7,127 nt of DNA. It comes from an uncultured Eubacteriales bacterium. Lineage in GTDB: Bacteria; Bacillota; Clostridia; Oscillospirales; Oscillospiraceae. Below the pieces are notes generated by a model. It had not been told where the DNA came from. It saw only the letters and a program-made list of their open reading frames with translations, and searched no databases. Below are positions 6,183-7,127 of this stretch, one piece after another (position 1 is the stretch's first letter; each line of letters opens with the position of its first letter). Made by a program: the position numbers and the translations under genes. The DNA lies in assembly GCA_900552725.1 (NCBI GenBank), contig USAT01000094.1:1-7127 (forward strand), written 5' to 3'.

Positions 6183-6200
6183 GGGGCGGCATGCCGCGCC
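6183..6200. promoter_or_regulatory. Palindrome GCGGCATGCCGC at the expected murE transcription start
   Basis: The 12-bp core at 6186-6197 is a perfect palindrome. It extends to 18 bp (6183-6200) with one mismatch. It begins about where transcription from the candidate promoter at 6208-6236 would start and lies about 30 bp before the murE start codon. Neither side has a T-tract, so a terminator is unlikely. It could be a repressor operator or a 5' leader hairpin. The binding protein is unknown. Confidence 0.4.
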
Positions 6201-6207
6201 ACCGTCC

Positions 6208-6236
6208 AGTATAACAGGCAGAAACTGCACGGAAAA
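6208..6236 (-). promoter_or_regulatory. Candidate extended -10 promoter for murE
   Basis: On the minus strand TATACT (6208-6213, five of six to TATAAT) is preceded by TGT, making a full extended -10 (TGnTATACT). A weak -35 candidate TTTTCC lies at 6231-6236 with a 17-bp spacer. An extended -10 tolerates a poor -35 in primary sigma factor promoters. Transcription would start near 6201, giving a leader of about 45 nt with the murE ribosome binding site. Confidence 0.5.
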
Positions 6237-6260
6237 GACCGATAAATGCCGATTTACCGG
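6233..6260 (-). terminator. Weak terminator-like hairpin after the PBP gene
   Basis: In the direction of transcription CCGGTAAAT pairs with ATTTATCGG around CGGC (6239-6260, one G-T wobble), then GTC... with TCTTTT follows. The stem is AT-rich and the T-run short, so only partial termination would be expected. The T-run overlaps the -35 candidate of the murE promoter, so read-through and new initiation may be balanced here. Confidence 0.35.
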
Positions 6261-6276
6261 GCAAAAACTGCGGTGA

Positions 6277-7127
6277 TCAGTCCCGCACGGTGGTGTCGCC
6301 CAGCCGCACGGTGATGACCGTTCCGGCGGGCACCTCCGTTCCGGACTCCAGATCCTGGCTGAAGACCAGCACGGTGCTGGACTCGGAGCTGGTGGTGCCG
6401 GTAAAGCGGATCAGCAGCCCCGCGTTGGCGGCGATGGTGTTGGCCTGGGCCGCGGTGCAGCCCACCAGCGGGGGTACCTTACACATTTTATCCGATTTCT
6501 CGGCTCCGGCATACAGCACCACCGTGGATTTGCCGGGAATGATGGCGCCGCCCACGGGGGTCTGGTCGGTGATGGTCTCGCCGTCGCCCTCCACCTTGCA
6601 GGCGAAGCCGCGCTCCTTCAGGCGATCCTTGGCCTCGTCCACCGACATGCCGATGACGTTGGGCACCGTGGTGTCCACGCCCATCAGCTCCTCGGCGCTG
6701 TAGCTGGGCTCGATGCCCAGATAGGGCAGGATCTCCTCCATGATATGGCTGGCGGTGGGCGCCACCATGTTGCCGCCGGACACATAGGTGCCGGTGGAGC
6801 GGCTGGGGGTGTCCATGGTGATCAGCATCATGATCTGGGGATCGTCCGCCGGCGCGAAGCACAGGAAGGACACCACCACGTCGCCGGTCTGGCCCTTATC
6901 GGCCGTGCCGGTCTTGCCGCCGATGCGGTAGCCCGCCACCTGGCCATTTTTGCCGGTGCCGCTGGCCACCACATATTCCAGGCACTCCCGCACGGTGGCG
7001 GAGGTCTCCTCGCTGATGACTTGGCGCACCGGGGTGTCGTCGTGCTGCCAGATGACGTTGCCGTCGCTGTCGGTGATCTGCTTGGCGAAATGGGGGGGAT
7101 AGAGATAGCCGCCGTTGACGCAGGCCG
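6277..7127 (-). CDS. Class B penicillin-binding protein with two PASTA domains, SpoVD/FtsI type (C-terminal part; 5' end outside window)
   Basis: Class B PBPs are D,D-transpeptidases that cross-link new glycan outside the membrane, usually paired with a SEDS protein such as the one encoded downstream. The reading frame stays open to the right edge, giving 282 visible residues. The first part (NGGYLYPPHFAKQI) is typical of the region before the KTG box. The KTGT motif is at 6904-6915 (visible residues about 71-74, in GGKTGTADKG). The SxxK and SxN motifs lie outside. The C-terminus has two PASTA domains, about visible residues 153-208 (VPNVIGMSVDEAKDRL...) and 215-276 (VPPLVGCTAAQANTI...), followed by a short tail. 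B. subtilis SpoVD has one PASTA domain, and pneumococcal PBP2x has two. The position before murE fits spoVD, but an ftsI/pbpB role cannot be excluded. A GTG at 7029 is an internal codon, not the start. Confidence 0.93.
   Translation of the reverse strand, partial: ACVNGGYLYPPHFAKQITDSDGNVIWQHDDTPVRQVISEETSATVRECLEYVVASGTGKNGQVAGYRIGGKTGTADKGQTGDVVVSFLCFAPADDPQIMMLITMDTPSRSTGTYVSGGNMVAPTASHIMEEILPYLGIEPSYSAEELMGVDTTVPNVIGMSVDEAKDRLKERGFACKVEGDGETITDQTPVGGAIIPGKSTVVLYAGAEKSDKMCKVPPLVGCTAAQANTIAANAGLLIRFTGTTSSESSTVLVFSQDLESGTEVPAGTVITVRLGDTTVRD

Noticed and set aside
4430..6214. A 594-codon open frame on the plus strand opposite murE and mraY
   Set aside because: It is antisense to two well-supported genes, rich in His/Gly/Ala/Val, and has no family motif. 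Long antisense frames are expected in GC-rich coding DNA.

Overview
The window is part of a division and cell wall (dcw) gene cluster. All genes lie on the minus strand, so the biological 5' end is at the right. The DNA is GC-rich. The gene order, the C-terminal PASTA domains on the penicillin-binding protein, the AAGGAG-type ribosome binding sites and the meso-diaminopimelate DNPR signature in MurE suggest a high-GC member of the Clostridia. The gut Oscillospiraceae (Flavonifractor/Intestinimonas-like) are my best guess. That placement is inference from style, not from a database search.

Read in the direction of transcription, the layout is: (1) 7127-6277, the C-terminal part of a class B penicillin-binding protein of SpoVD/FtsI type with two PASTA domains; (2) a 122-bp spacer with a weak terminator-like hairpin, an extended -10 promoter and an operator-like palindrome; (3) murE; (4) 42 bp; (5) mraY; (6) a 515-bp gap with no credible gene, nearly filled with hairpins and inverted repeats; (7) ftsW/spoVE; (8) 16 bp; (9) murG; (10) 56 bp; (11) the first 240 codons of murA, cut by the window edge.

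Together the genes cover much of peptidoglycan precursor synthesis and polymerisation. MurA commits UDP-GlcNAc to the pathway and MurE adds the third stem-peptide residue. MraY moves the muropeptide to undecaprenyl phosphate (lipid I), and MurG adds GlcNAc (lipid II). The SEDS protein FtsW/SpoVE polymerises lipid II, and the PASTA-bearing PBP cross-links the strands. MurF is not between murE and mraY. MurD, which many Firmicutes clusters carry between mraY and ftsW/spoVE, is also absent, and its usual place is where the hairpin-rich gap lies.

I see no new defence, mobile or metabolic system here. The non-routine material is the intergenic DNA at 3126-3640. It holds three 26-nt units built as GTAG + 8-nt arm + 6-nt loop + 8-nt arm, whose arms differ in sequence but stay complementary, plus a decayed fourth unit and several other stem-loops. 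Secondary points are the promoter/palindrome before murE and a possible frame disruption in murA near the left edge.
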